DNA of 64,000 nt from Acidiferrum sp963764675. Lineage in GTDB: Bacteria; Acidobacteriota; Terriglobia; Acidiferrales; UBA7541. A model generated the notes under the pieces. That model had not been told where the DNA came from and did no database searches. It was given only the letters and a program-made list of their open reading frames with translations. How positions within the stretch are numbered: the stretch's first letter is position 1; each line of letters begins with the position of its first letter. The stretch spans positions 1-64,000 of the forward strand of contig CAVXTQ010000009.1 in the NCBI GenBank assembly GCA_963764675.1, read 5' to 3'. Below are positions 34,478 to 44,600 of this stretch, one piece after another. Made by a program: the position numbers and the translations under genes.

Positions 34478-34735
34478 ATGAAACAACGCGAAAAAAAGGA
34501 TTTGAGCTGGAGCGAGCGGCTGGTCCTAGCCGTCGTCGGGATTTTTTTTGTGGCCTATGGTTACGGTCAGTTGTTGCGTGGTCGGTGGATATATACGAAC
34601 TGGCGAGGCCAGGATGTTACCGGAATGTTCGTGATGATTCTTGGCGGCTTGTGCGTGGCGGCTGCGGTTTTTCCTTGGGGGCGCCTCACTTTCCTTTGGG
34701 AAGGTGGTCGTTCGCGTCGAAAGCGGGATAACTAA
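34478..34735 (+). CDS. Small two-helix membrane protein
   Basis: An 85-residue protein with two hydrophobic helices (LVLAVVGIFFVAYGYG and GMFVMILGGLCVAAAVF) and a basic tail (GGRSRRKRDN). The N-terminus MKQREKKDLSWSERL is charged, so both ends may be cytoplasmic. No family was recognised. It lies 122 bases upstream of rplS on the same strand. Confidence 0.5.
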   Translation: MKQREKKDLSWSERLVLAVVGIFFVAYGYGQLLRGRWIYTNWRGQDVTGMFVMILGGLCVAAAVFPWGRLTFLWEGGRSRRKRDN

Positions 34736-34857
34736 AGTCGACTGCTGAGCATGAGGGGCTTGTCAAATTTCTAGGAGAATTGTGACAATTTGTCTATAAT
34801 TGACGTTTGTCTTTGATGTGCTGGCCCCGCCCGAGTGGGTCTGCAGGGAATATTGAC

Positions 34858-35277
34858 ATGAATCCGGTAATAGCGAAATTACATGAGGCGCAACTGCGCA
34901 AAGGGCTTCCCGAGTTCCGTCCTGGCGACACCGTGCGCGTTAACGTACGGCTGAAGGAAGGCGAAGGCGAAAAGGAAAAAGAGCGCTTGCAGGCCTTCGA
35001 AGGGGTCGTGATCTCGAAGAAGGGCCGGGCGTCCGGCGCGACTTTCACGGTGCGGCGCGTCAGCTTTGGGGTGGGCATTGAGCGCATTTTTCCTTTGCAC
35101 TCGCCTTCGATCAGCTCGATCGAGGTGGTGGGCAAGGGCAAGGTTCGGCGCGCGCGGTTGTACTACCTGCGCGAATTGAAGGGCAAGGCTGCGCGCATCA
35201 AGCGGGCGGGCCGAGAGGAACGCGAATCGCCGGTGGTGGCTGCGACCGCGGCTGCCGGGTCGGAGAGCAAGGCGTAG
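34858..35277 (+). CDS. rplS: 50S ribosomal protein L19
   Basis: The ATG at 34858 gives MNPVIAKLHEAQLRKGLPEF, then RPGDTVRVNVRLKEGEGEKE, RLQAFEGVVI, FTVRRVSFGVGIERIFPLHS and RRARLYYLREL. All are hallmarks of L19, which sits at the 30S-50S interface. At 139 residues it is slightly longer than usual because of an Ala/Glu tail. In most genomes it follows trmD directly; here trmD is 10 kb upstream. It is followed by a clear terminator. Confidence 0.97.
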   Translation: MNPVIAKLHEAQLRKGLPEFRPGDTVRVNVRLKEGEGEKEKERLQAFEGVVISKKGRASGATFTVRRVSFGVGIERIFPLHSPSISSIEVVGKGKVRRARLYYLRELKGKAARIKRAGREERESPVVAATAAAGSESKA

Positions 35278-35287
35278 ATCGCTCGAA

Positions 35288-35303
35288 CGGGCAAATGTGC
35301 CCG
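35288..35303. repeat. Short REP-like palindrome
   Basis: CGGGCA AATG TGCCCG lies just after rplS, followed by GCCACGG. It is of the same general kind as the other short intergenic palindromes in this window. Confidence 0.35.
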
Positions 35304-35350
35304 CCACGGTCGGCGGCCGCTGCAACGGCAGAACAGGAAATATTGAACAG

Positions 35351-35379
35351 GCCCCGCGAGAGCGGGGCTTATCTTTTTC
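35351..35379 (+). terminator. Rho-independent terminator after rplS
   Basis: GCCCCGC GAGA GCGGGGC followed by TTATCTTTTT, 74 bases after the rplS stop and abutting the stop of the convergent peptidase gene. Confidence 0.88.
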
Positions 35380-37391
35380 TACTTCAGGTATTGATCCATC
35401 CAGTCGACCCAGCGGCGGTCGACATCCATGACGCGGACCGGGTCGCCGGGGAAATGGCCGGGGACGGGATAGGCAAAGAACTTGACCGCCACGCCGTTAT
35501 CTTTTAGCGCGTGGAATAGCGCATAGGACTGCGAGATGGTGACGCGCGCGTCGCCGGTGTCGTGCAGGATCAGCGTGGGCGTCTTGATGTGCGACGCGTA
35601 GGTGATCGGCGACTGCGCAATGTAGTCCTTCAGGTTGTCTCCTACAAATGGCGAGCCATTGAAGCTGTAGCGTCCCGTGACGTTGCCGTCCGAGAGGTTG
35701 TACTCGTCGTAAAGATCGGTGACGGGAGCGCCGGCCAGGGCCGCCTTCCACACGGAATAGTGGCCGATGAGCCATGAGGTCATGTAGCCGCCGTAAGACC
35801 ATCCCGTGACGCCGATCTTGGTTTCGTCGATGAAGCCTTGCTTCTCGAGAGCGTCGATGCCTGCCATCACGTCGCGGCCTGGCCCATCGCCGGCGTCGTT
35901 AAAGATGGCACGCTGGTAGGCGTTGCCATCATTGTCGCTGCCGCGATAATTCGGCGAGAAGACGACGTATCCGTGTGACGCGAGAAGCTCCGAGAGAAAA
36001 CTGAAAGCCGTGATCGAGGACGCCGTGGGTCCGCCATGAATGACCAGGACCAGCGGGTATTTTTTGTCCCTGGAGAAATCGGGGGGATACACGACGACGC
36101 CGTCTTCGTGGAAATTGTCCGGACCTTGCCACTCGAACCTTTCTATTTTGCCCTGGTTCAGCGCGGCGATGGCCTGGTTGAAGTTGGTGAGGCGTTTAGG
36201 GGTGTCGTTGGCGGAGGCCATGTAATAAAGCTCGGAGGGCTGCGTCGGCGTGCTGCCCGTGAAGGCGATCTCGCCTTTGCGGCCGACGAAGGCGTCGATC
36301 CAGAACGACCATGTAGGATTGACATCGCCGAGAGCGAGTTTTTTCGGCGCGCCATTGAGCGGCTGCAACCAGAGCGACGTCTGGGTGCCGTCGTGGCCGC
36401 CGACGAGTAGGGAGTTGCCGTCCGGCATCCAGATGACGCGAAAGAGATTGTGGTCGATCGCGTGCGTGGCGGACGCGCCGTCGCCGCCGGCGGTTTGGGT
36501 CACGAAGATTTCGTTTTCGTTGTTGGGGTCACCGTCGCGAGGATACCAATACGCGATGTGCGATCCGTCGGGAGAGAAAACGCCAAAGCTTTCGAGCGTT
36601 TGGTGCTGGGTGAGCTTGCGGATTTCTCCGGTGTCCACGGTGAGCACTTGGACGGAGGTGAGATCGTTGTCTCCGAAATGCGGATGCTCCTGGCGGGTGA
36701 AGAGCAGAAGCTTGCCGTCGGCCGACCAATTGATGGGCGAAGCCGGTGAACTGGGGGGCGCGCTCTTGGCCAGACTCCAGGCGCCCGAGGTCAGGCGCTT
36801 CGGCTTGCCGCCTTCCGCGATGGTGAGCCAGAGGTGCGAAGGCGTTATCGGGCCGGCGGCGAGATAGTCGTTGTCGCCGACTTCGAACGCGTCGTTGTGC
36901 TTTTCGATTTCTTTTTTGTTCTCCGGCTCGTCGGAAGCTACGTAGGCGATGTCTTGGCCGTTGGGGCGCCAGGCAAACTGCTCGATGCCCTCGGGCGCGT
37001 CGGTGATTTTCTTTGCTTCGCCGCCGGACATGGACATGACGAAAAGTTGCAGCTTCGGTTCTTTCGCGGCGGCGTCGACGGCCTCGAACGCGAGGCGGTC
37101 GCCTTCGGGCGACCAGCGCGGCGAGCCAACGCCTTTGCGGTCGTGGGTCATCACGTGGGGCGAGCCGGTGGCGATGTCGATGAGGATCAGCTCACGGTCG
37201 CTGCGGTCTTGCTCTAGGTTGACGTGCGAGACGATGCAAGCGACCGATTTGCCGTCGGGGGAGATTTGCGGGTCGGAAACGGAAGCAATCTTCGCGAAGT
37301 CGTCGAGTTGGATGGTGCGCGTTTGCGCCGGCGCGCCCGGCACTAGGAGGGTGGCGAAGAGAAGCGCGGCGGGGATGATTTTCGACGTCAT
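35379..37391 (-). CDS. S9-family prolyl oligopeptidase-like peptidase, exported
   Basis: A 670-residue protein with a signal peptide (KIIPAALLFATLLVPGAPAQ). The propeller half has blades such as ISPDGKSVACIVSHV and RWSPEGDRLAFEAVD. The catalytic half has Ser in VTGWSYGGYMTSW, Asp in LHDTGDARVT and His in VPGHFPGD. It is a second S9 enzyme, not close in sequence to the one at 8 kb. An oligopeptidase role in the periplasm is expected. It starts 280 bases from the divergent PadR gene. Confidence 0.92.
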   Translation of the reverse strand: MTSKIIPAALLFATLLVPGAPAQTRTIQLDDFAKIASVSDPQISPDGKSVACIVSHVNLEQDRSDRELILIDIATGSPHVMTHDRKGVGSPRWSPEGDRLAFEAVDAAAKEPKLQLFVMSMSGGEAKKITDAPEGIEQFAWRPNGQDIAYVASDEPENKKEIEKHNDAFEVGDNDYLAAGPITPSHLWLTIAEGGKPKRLTSGAWSLAKSAPPSSPASPINWSADGKLLLFTRQEHPHFGDNDLTSVQVLTVDTGEIRKLTQHQTLESFGVFSPDGSHIAYWYPRDGDPNNENEIFVTQTAGGDGASATHAIDHNLFRVIWMPDGNSLLVGGHDGTQTSLWLQPLNGAPKKLALGDVNPTWSFWIDAFVGRKGEIAFTGSTPTQPSELYYMASANDTPKRLTNFNQAIAALNQGKIERFEWQGPDNFHEDGVVVYPPDFSRDKKYPLVLVIHGGPTASSITAFSFLSELLASHGYVVFSPNYRGSDNDGNAYQRAIFNDAGDGPGRDVMAGIDALEKQGFIDETKIGVTGWSYGGYMTSWLIGHYSVWKAALAGAPVTDLYDEYNLSDGNVTGRYSFNGSPFVGDNLKDYIAQSPITYASHIKTPTLILHDTGDARVTISQSYALFHALKDNGVAVKFFAYPVPGHFPGDPVRVMDVDRRWVDWMDQYLK

Positions 37392-37563
37392 GATTTTCTG
37401 AGCTCCCTGTGAAAGACGCTGGTTGATTTCGGAAAAGCCGCAGCTAAAAGGTGCGCGTATGCTGCCACGCCGCGCGAAGGCGCGTCAACCGGAGGACTGG
37501 GCGCCGCCACGGATTTTGACCTCGCGGTCGTGGGATCTGGCCGACGCGATCGATTGGGCACAG

Positions 37564-37585
37564 GCCCTTCGAGTCTCAGGGTGAA
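37564..37585. repeat. Dispersed repeat with CTCAGGGTGAA
   Basis: GCCCTTCGAGTCTCAGGGTG with a following AA is nearly identical to 55658-55679. The CTTCGactCAGGGTGAA motif is a frequent intergenic repeat in environmental genomes. Confidence 0.5.
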
Positions 37586-37610
37586 CAAGAGTGCCTGTGC
37601 TACTTGGCGA

Positions 37611-37643
37611 CCTGTTGACAATCAACAGGAAGGGGCATAGCCT
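37611..37643 (+). promoter_or_regulatory. PadR promoter with overlapping palindromic operator
   Basis: A perfect palindrome CCTGTTGA CAA TCAACAGG (37611-37629) contains the -35 hexamer TTGACA (37615-37620). After 17 bases comes TAGCCT (37638-37643) as -10. A further half-site CCTGTTG lies at 37644-37650. The layout suits autoregulation of the padR-permease operon. Confidence 0.6.
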
Positions 37644-37671
37644 CCTGTTGTCTATCAAAAGGAGTCTACGG

Positions 37672-38016
37672 ATGGCGCCTCCTCGCGGCGAAGTGCTTCA
37701 GGGAACGCTGGACCTGATTGTATTGAAAACGCTGGAAGCGATGGGCCCGCTGCATGGCTACGGCATCGCGCAGCGCATCCAGCAGGTGTCGGAGGATTTG
37801 CTGAAGCTCAATCAGGGGACGCTGTATCCGGCGCTGCTGCGGCTGGAGCAGCGCGGCTGGATCAGCTCGAAGTGGGGCGTCTCGGACAACAACCGCAAGG
37901 CGAAGTATTACTCGCTTACGCGCGCCGGCCACAAGCAGCTCGCTACTGAAGAGGAGAGCTGGGAACGCATGGCCGCCGTGATTGCACGGCTGCTGGCGGG
38001 CGCCGAAGGGGTGTGA
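37672..38016 (+). CDS. PadR-family transcriptional regulator
   Basis: The ATG at 37672 with AAGGAG upstream gives 114 residues: GEVLQGTLDLIVLKTLEAMG, then PLHGYGIAQRIQQVSEDLLK, then NQGTLYPALLRLEQRGWISS and a basic wing (NNRKAKYYSLTRAG). This is the compact PadR type with a short C-terminal dimerisation helix. The stop is two bases from the GTG of the ADOP permease, and pairs of this kind are characteristic of acidobacteria. It probably represses its own operon through the CCTGTTGA palindrome upstream. Effector unknown. Confidence 0.92.
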   Translation: MAPPRGEVLQGTLDLIVLKTLEAMGPLHGYGIAQRIQQVSEDLLKLNQGTLYPALLRLEQRGWISSKWGVSDNNRKAKYYSLTRAGHKQLATEEESWERMAAVIARLLAGAEGV

Positions 38017-38017
38017 T

Positions 38018-40662
38018 GTGAGCCGCTTGCGTTTGCTTGTTTCGCGGGTACGCGGATTTTTCGGCAAGCGAAACACCGAAGAGGAGCTCGACGCTGAAGT
38101 CAGGTCGCACCTGCTGCTGCTCACCGAACACCACATTCGCCGCGGGATGAGTCCGCAAGAAGCTCGCTATGCCGCGCGCCGTGAATTTGGCGGCGTCGAG
38201 CAAGCCAAGGAATCCTATCGAGAGCAGCGCGGGATACCCTTTTTTGATGCGCTCTTGCAGGACTTACGTTTTGGCTTGCGCACGCTGGCAAAGCAACCCG
38301 GATTTGCGGTAGTCGCGATTCTGACCTTGGCGCTCGGTATCGGCGCGACAACGGCGGTCTTCAGCGTTGTAGATCGCATCCTGTTCCGCAGCCTGCCCTA
38401 CGCGCACGACGAGAGCCTGGTTTCCTTTGGCTTGCTGGCGCCGATCGAGCGCGATGAGTTCATGCTGGGGGCGAGCTACGTCGATTTCCGGAAACAGCCC
38501 GGGCCTTTCGAGGCGGTCACGGCGCAGGCGCCGGGCAGCTCCGATTGCGACGTCACGGAAGAAAATCCGGTACGGCTGAATTGCGCGCACGTCGAGCAGA
38601 ATTTTCTTTCCACGCTTGGCATTCCGCCGATGCTTGGACGCAATTTCACATTGGAAGAAGACCGTCCGAAGGGCACGCGTGTTGCCCTGCTTTCGTATTC
38701 GCTTTGGCGAAGCCGATTTGCGGGTGCCCCCAGCGTCCTGGGCAAGACCGTTTCCCTTGACGGTAAGGCCACCCTGATCGTTGGCGTCCTTCCGCCGGAT
38801 TTTGAGATGCCCACGTTGACTGCAGTCGATATTCTTCTTCCTCTGGCACTCGACGAAGGGCAGGAGCGCAAGTCCGATACGGGAAGCGTGCTGCGAACGT
38901 TCGCTCGCATGAAACCTGGATCCGGCGTTTCTCAGGCCATCGCGGGTCTGCAGCCTTTCTTTGAGCAGGCGCTGCGAGGCGCTCCTCCCGAGTTCCGCAA
39001 GGAAATTCACTTGTCGGTCCGCACGTTGCGCGACCGACAGGTGCAGGATGCGCGCGCAGCCTCTTGGATCTTGCTGGCCGCCGTGTTTGCGGTGCTCCTC
39101 GTGGCGTGCACGAATGTGGCAAACCTTTTGCTCGCTCGTGCCAGCGGCCGCGAACGCGAACTCGCCGTGCGTGAGGCGCTGGGCGCGAGCCGCGGGCGCC
39201 TCGTGCGGCAGGCGCTTACCGAGAGCTTGCTGCTAGGCTTACTCGGAAGTGCGGTGGGTTGTTGGGTGGCAGCGCTGCTTCTTCGCGTGTTTGTGTCCAT
39301 CGCGCCCGAAGGCATTCCACATTTACAGCAAGCTGGACTTGATCTTCGCGTGGGGGTGTTTGCGTTGGGAGTCGCACTCGCCTCCGCTATGTTTTTTGGT
39401 GTGGCGCCGGCACTGCACCGGCCGAAGCCGGCGATGCTAAGCGGGAAGCAGGCAGATGTAAGGTCGCGGAGCCTGGTGCGGCAAGTCTTGGTGACCACGC
39501 AGATTGCCATTTCGGTTGTTCTTCTTGCGGGCGCAGGTTTGTTACTCCGCAGCCTGTGGAATCTGCAGAGCGCCTCCACGGGAATGCAGACGGAGAATGT
39601 TCTGACGGAAGCAATTTCGCTCGGCGACTACCGCTACCCCAAAGCCGCGCAGCAAAACGCTTTTTTCACGGAACTCGAGGCCCGGCTGAAGCGCTTGCCA
39701 GGTGTTACGTCACTGGCGTTGAGCGATTCCCTGCCGCCGTCAGGTCAAATGCGGTCAACGATATTCGCCGCCATCGAAGTTGCGGGACGTCCGCTCCTCT
39801 CCGAAGGCACCGGTGGCACGGTGGCCTGGCGGGCCGTGACGCCGGATTATTTTCCCGCGCTGGCGATTCCGGTCACGCGCGGCCGGGCATTCCAGCAAAG
39901 CGATCTGCTTTCGACCGAGAACACGATCATTCTGAGCGATACACTCTCTCGGCAGCTTTTCCCCAACGAGGATCCCATTGGCAAGCAGTTGCGATTGTTT
40001 CGCGAGCCACAGGGCCCATGGCGCACCGTCGTGGGCGTCGCGGGAGATGTGAAGAACAACGGCCTCACGGTAAGTGCCGATCCCGAATTTTACCTTCCTT
40101 GGAAAAACGAACCCGTAATATCTCTTCACGCCGCTCACGTTATCGTGCGGACCCGATGAACCCGACGGCTATGGCTGCCTGGATGCGCAGCGAAACCGTC
40201 GGCATGGATTCGACTCTCCCGGTAACGGTGGAGGCCATGAGGCAGCGGGTGGGCAAACTCGCGGATCGCCCGCGTTTCAACGCCGTGCTGCTGTCTCTAT
40301 TTGCCGGGATGGGTGTCTTGCTTGCGGCGATCGGAATTTACAGCGTCGTGGGCTTCCTGGTGGCGCAACAAACGCGGGAGATCGGCGTGCGCATGGCTCT
40401 GGGCGCCACTCCGCAGGGAATCTTGAGAATGGTGCTCTCCAGCGTAGCGCGCTGGACGGTTGCGGGCGCAGCGTGGGGTCTGATCGGCGCTTGGTTTTGC
40501 GCGCGCCTTTTGGAGTCGCTTCTGTTTGAGGTGCGGGCGCATGACCCCGCGCCTCTCGCGTTGGCGCTGGTTGTCCTGCTTGCGGTGGCATTTCTTGCCG
40601 CTTGGATCCCTGCGCGGCGCGCTACGCGAGTTGATCCAATGGTCGCGCTTCGCTACGAATAG
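38018..40662 (+). CDS. MacB-like permease of the ADOP type, frameshifted
   Basis: The GTG at 38018 follows GAAGGGG. The N-terminus is the cytoplasmic segment typical of these permeases (NTEEELDAEVRSHLLLLTEH, then GMSPQEARYAARREFGG), followed by a first transmembrane helix (GFAVVAILTLALGIGATTAVF), a MacB periplasmic core, three helices with the FtsX motif RERELAVREALGASRGRLVRQ, a second core and the final FtsX domain (TREIGVRMALGATPQGILRM). The frame breaks near 40155, between VIVR and PMNPTAMAAWM; inserting one base rejoins the parts to about 880 residues, normal for the family. No ATPase partner is adjacent. The substrate of such permeases is usually unknown. Confidence 0.85.
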
Positions 40663-40746
40663 GAATTCTTCCTTGCGCCACGCCTCCGCTACGCCCACGC
40701 CGTGCTAAAATCGCGCGCGGTTGGCCACTGAGGGTCACACCCACGA

Positions 40747-41409
40747 ATGAGCCGTCTCTGCTGTTCCCGTTTCGAGCGCGCGGCGCGAAAACTTGGTTGG
40801 ACGCGCATCGCGGGCATCGATGAAGCCGGCCGCGGTGCGCTGTTTGGCCCGGTGGTTGCGGCCGCCGTCATTCTCAATCCCAAGCGGCGCATTGTAGGGC
40901 TCGACGACTCAAAGCAGCTTGCTCCCGATCGCCGCACGCAGCTCGCCGAACGCATTCGCGACCACGCCTTCGCCTGGGCGGTTGCCGAAGTGGACGCGCA
41001 GCGCATCGACGCCTGGAACATTTATCAAGCCAGCCGTCAGGCTATGACCGCCGCGCTGCAACAGTTGACCCTTACGCCGGACTACTTGCTGATCGACGCC
41101 ATGCAACTCGACGTGCTCATCGAGCAGAAATCCCTCATTAAGGGAGACGCCCGCAGCGTGTCGATCGCCGCGGCCTCCATCCTGGCTAAGACCCACCGGG
41201 ATACCCGAATGGAAGAGTGGGACGCCGTGTATCCGCAGTACGGTCTCGCCCGCCATAAAGGCTATGCCACCGCCGATCACCTGGAAGCCTTGCGGCAGCA
41301 TGGACCTTCGCCACTTCATCGGTACTCCTTCGCGCCGGTCCGCGAAGCGGGCTGTTGGTCGGCTGGCGCCATCCAAATCGACCTGCTCCCGGACCCCATC
41401 CTGCCGTGA
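40747..41409 (+). CDS. rnhB: Ribonuclease HII
   Basis: A 220-residue RNase HII with the acidic triad: GIDEAGRGALFGPV holds the first Asp-Glu pair, DYLLIDAMQL the next Asp, and SIAAASILAKTHRD the last. It removes RNA from RNA-DNA hybrids and single ribonucleotides from DNA. The C-terminal RHKGYATADHLEALRQHGPS is typical. The gene often follows rplS; here the two are 5.5 kb apart. The start ATG at 40747 fits the family. Confidence 0.95.
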   Translation: MSRLCCSRFERAARKLGWTRIAGIDEAGRGALFGPVVAAAVILNPKRRIVGLDDSKQLAPDRRTQLAERIRDHAFAWAVAEVDAQRIDAWNIYQASRQAMTAALQQLTLTPDYLLIDAMQLDVLIEQKSLIKGDARSVSIAAASILAKTHRDTRMEEWDAVYPQYGLARHKGYATADHLEALRQHGPSPLHRYSFAPVREAGCWSAGAIQIDLLPDPILP

Positions 41410-41677
41410 GTCTCACCGGCGCATGCCGCCACGCGGCTGACAAAAGTTGATATCTGAGGCACCGAACCAAGGTGCAGCCGTCCTTCGCCGTGGCTTCGCC
41501 GCCAGTTTCCTGATTCCAACGGGGATAACTGGCTGCTCACAATCCGTGCAGGGTTCATTGACTTGCGTTTTCCCCGCCTGCTAGCGTAGGCAAGTACTAC
41601 TTCTGCCGGGCTTTGCCGGCTGGGTGTGGAAACGCGCCTACCAGCAGGCGACGGTAGCGCATTGTCTGAGTTCGCGA

Positions 41678-44600
41678 ATGGCCTATAACAAAAGCAAGTT
41701 CGTCGAAGCCGCGCAAAAGCTGCTGAACCAGGGCAAGGTCGCCCAGGCCATCGCCGAATACCAGCAAATTCTGAAGCACGAGCCGCGCGATCAGGTCACC
41801 TTGATGACCATCGGCGAGCTGTACATCCGCCAGGGCGAGACGTTTCAAGCCATCGATTACTTTGAACGCCTGGCGCAGCTCTTTGTCGGTGATGGTTTCT
41901 TGACCAAAGCCATCGCGGTGTACAAGCGCATCGCCAAACTGGCTCCTGAAGAGATTCGCCCGCTCGAGAAACTTGCCGACCTGTACGTGCAGCAAGGCGT
42001 AATGAGCGAGGCACGGCCGCTGTTCCTACAACTTGCCGAAATCCACCTGAAGAATAACCGGCAGCCGGAAGCGGTGGCGCTCCTCAAGAAGCTTTTGATG
42101 GCCGAGCCCGACAATCTGCGGATTCAGATTCGCCTTGCCGATCTTTACCAGGCGATGGGGCAGACCAAAGAGGCGATCGACGCGTATATTTCCGCTGCGC
42201 AACGTGCTTTGGCGCGTGGAGACCAGGCGGAGTGTGAAAAGCTTGCCGATAAGACGCTTAAACTCGATCCGGCCAACATGCCCGCGATAATCGTCAAGGC
42301 GCGAGTTTATTCGACGCAGGGGAATTTCACCCAAGCGGCACAACTGCTCGAACAAGTTCCCAACCTGGAAAAAGGCGGCGAGCAAACCGAGCTGCTGCTC
42401 GATCTGTATCTCAAGAATGTGAAGTGGGACCAAGGCACGGACTTGGCGCTGCGCGTCTTCGATGCCGATCCCAAGAATTACGGCCCGGCGCAAAAACTTG
42501 TGGAGTCGTTGCTCGAGGGTGGTCAAGGCGACCGCGCCATGGCTGTTCTCGACCGCACGCGCATTCCCATGATCGATGCCGGCGAGCACGAGGTCGTCAG
42601 CAAACTGCTCAACGATTTGTCCGAGCGCCTGCCCGGCCGGATTGAGCCTCTGGAATGGCTCGTTGAAACCTACGGACGCACCAGCGACTCTTTCCGTCTA
42701 CCGGACGCTCTCGCGCATCTCGGGGACGCTCTGGTCTCCGCCAATAAGCTGGAGCGTGCCAAGCAGGTTTTCGAGCAACTCGTCGATCGCGAGCCCGAGA
42801 GTGAACCGGCTAAGCGCAAACTCAATGACGTCCTTCGCAAGATGGGAAGTCTCGCTCCGGAAGAGCCAGCTGCCATCATCGAAGACGAAACGCCAGTGGA
42901 GCTCGTAAAGCCGCCAGCACCCAAGGTGAGGCCGGACATGGAGCCTCCTCCGCCGGAGGTAAACGCAAAGCCTGCGGCTCCCGCTACCGCGATGCCTGCA
43001 GCACCGATTGCAGGCCCGCCGGTGGAACCTCCGCTGGACGAAGACACCCAGAAATTCATCGCGCAATCGCTCACCGATGTCGATCTCTTTGCAAGCTATG
43101 GGCTTACGCAGAAAGCCATCGGCCTGCTCGAAGCCATCTTGCGGCGGGCTCCGCGGCACACACCCACACTGGAAAAGCTGCTGGACTTCGTTTTGGGCGC
43201 CGGCGACGACCGTCGCACTGCCGAACTCGCGGCGCAGCTCGAACGGATTCATAGCGAGCGCGGTGACCCCCGCGGCGCCGAACGCTTTGGCGAGTTGCGG
43301 CGCCGGTTCCAGCGCGCAGCAGGTCTCACGGACGAGGAATTGGCTGGACCGGCCGCGCACGCCAGCGCGCAACCTGCCGAGGTCGCGGCCGAGGTTACTG
43401 CCGACGACGAGACGTTGCCGGAAATTGCTGCCGAACCGGCCCTGGCCGAGTTCTCCATCGAGGAAGCGCCTGTGGAGCTGGCCGAGGTTAGCGCCCCCGA
43501 GGCGGCGTCTCCGCAAGGGGAGGAAGTCCACGAGGTCGATCTTTCCGACGAATGGGCCTCGATGCTGGAAAACCAACCGGCTGCGGTGTCGACGACGGCT
43601 CCCGCTTCGCCGGCGGCCGAAGCTGCTCCCGAATTTGAAGTTCCTGCCGAGGTTGCCTCGGAACCCCAGGGCACGGAAGAGTTCGCCATTTCGGAAGAGG
43701 CTGAGAGTGCGCCGGCGGTTGCAGAGTTCCACGTTCCTGCCGAAGCGCCCGCCGTTGAAGAAGAAGCGCCGGCGTTTGCCGACATTTCCGCGGACGTGTC
43801 CGGTTCAAGCCAACCGGCAAGCGAAGTGCACGAGGCAGCGTATGAGCTTCCGGAACTAGCCGCGGAGCCAGAAGCACCGCCCGCCGCCGAGAAGCCGGTC
43901 GTTCACGCCGCTGTTCCCACGCCGCCGGTCGCGCCAGCAAAACCTCCGGCCAAGGCACCCGAGGCCGCGCCAAAAACGCAGGAGCCGGAATTTGAACTCG
44001 ATCAGGACTACGAGCTGGTTCTTGATCCTGAGCCCCTCGTCCCGGCCTACGATCAGAAACCGCCTGCGATCCCGGTTGTGCCTCTCGAGCCGGAGCATGT
44101 CGCACAGAACGCGGCCCCGTCCGCACCGGCCAGCGGTTTTGCGTCGGATCAATTTCTGTCGGACCTTGCCAATGAGATCGACCAGCTGGGAATCGGAGAG
44201 CTTTCGCCTGGATACTCGGAACCCGCTGCCCACGGCGCCGCGGACGGCAACGCCGTCAAAAAGGAAGAGAAAGCCGTTTCTCCGATCGAGGCCGGTCCAC
44301 TCAAGGAAGTCTTCGATGAATTCCGCGCCGAGCTCGGCGAAATGGGCGCCGAAGACGAAGATCTCGAAACGCACTACAATTTGGGCATCGCCTTCCGCGA
44401 AATGGGTCTGCTCGAAGAAGCCATCAGCGAGTTCCAAAAAGTTGCCAAGGCCAGCGAGCGTGGCCGGCCCTTCCGCTATTCGATGCAATGCTACACGCTG
44501 CTGGGGCTCGCCTTTATGGACCGGGGACAGCCGTCGATCGCCGCAATGTGGTACGAACGCGCGCTGCTTCTTCCGGACATCGAGCCGGAAAGTACACTCG

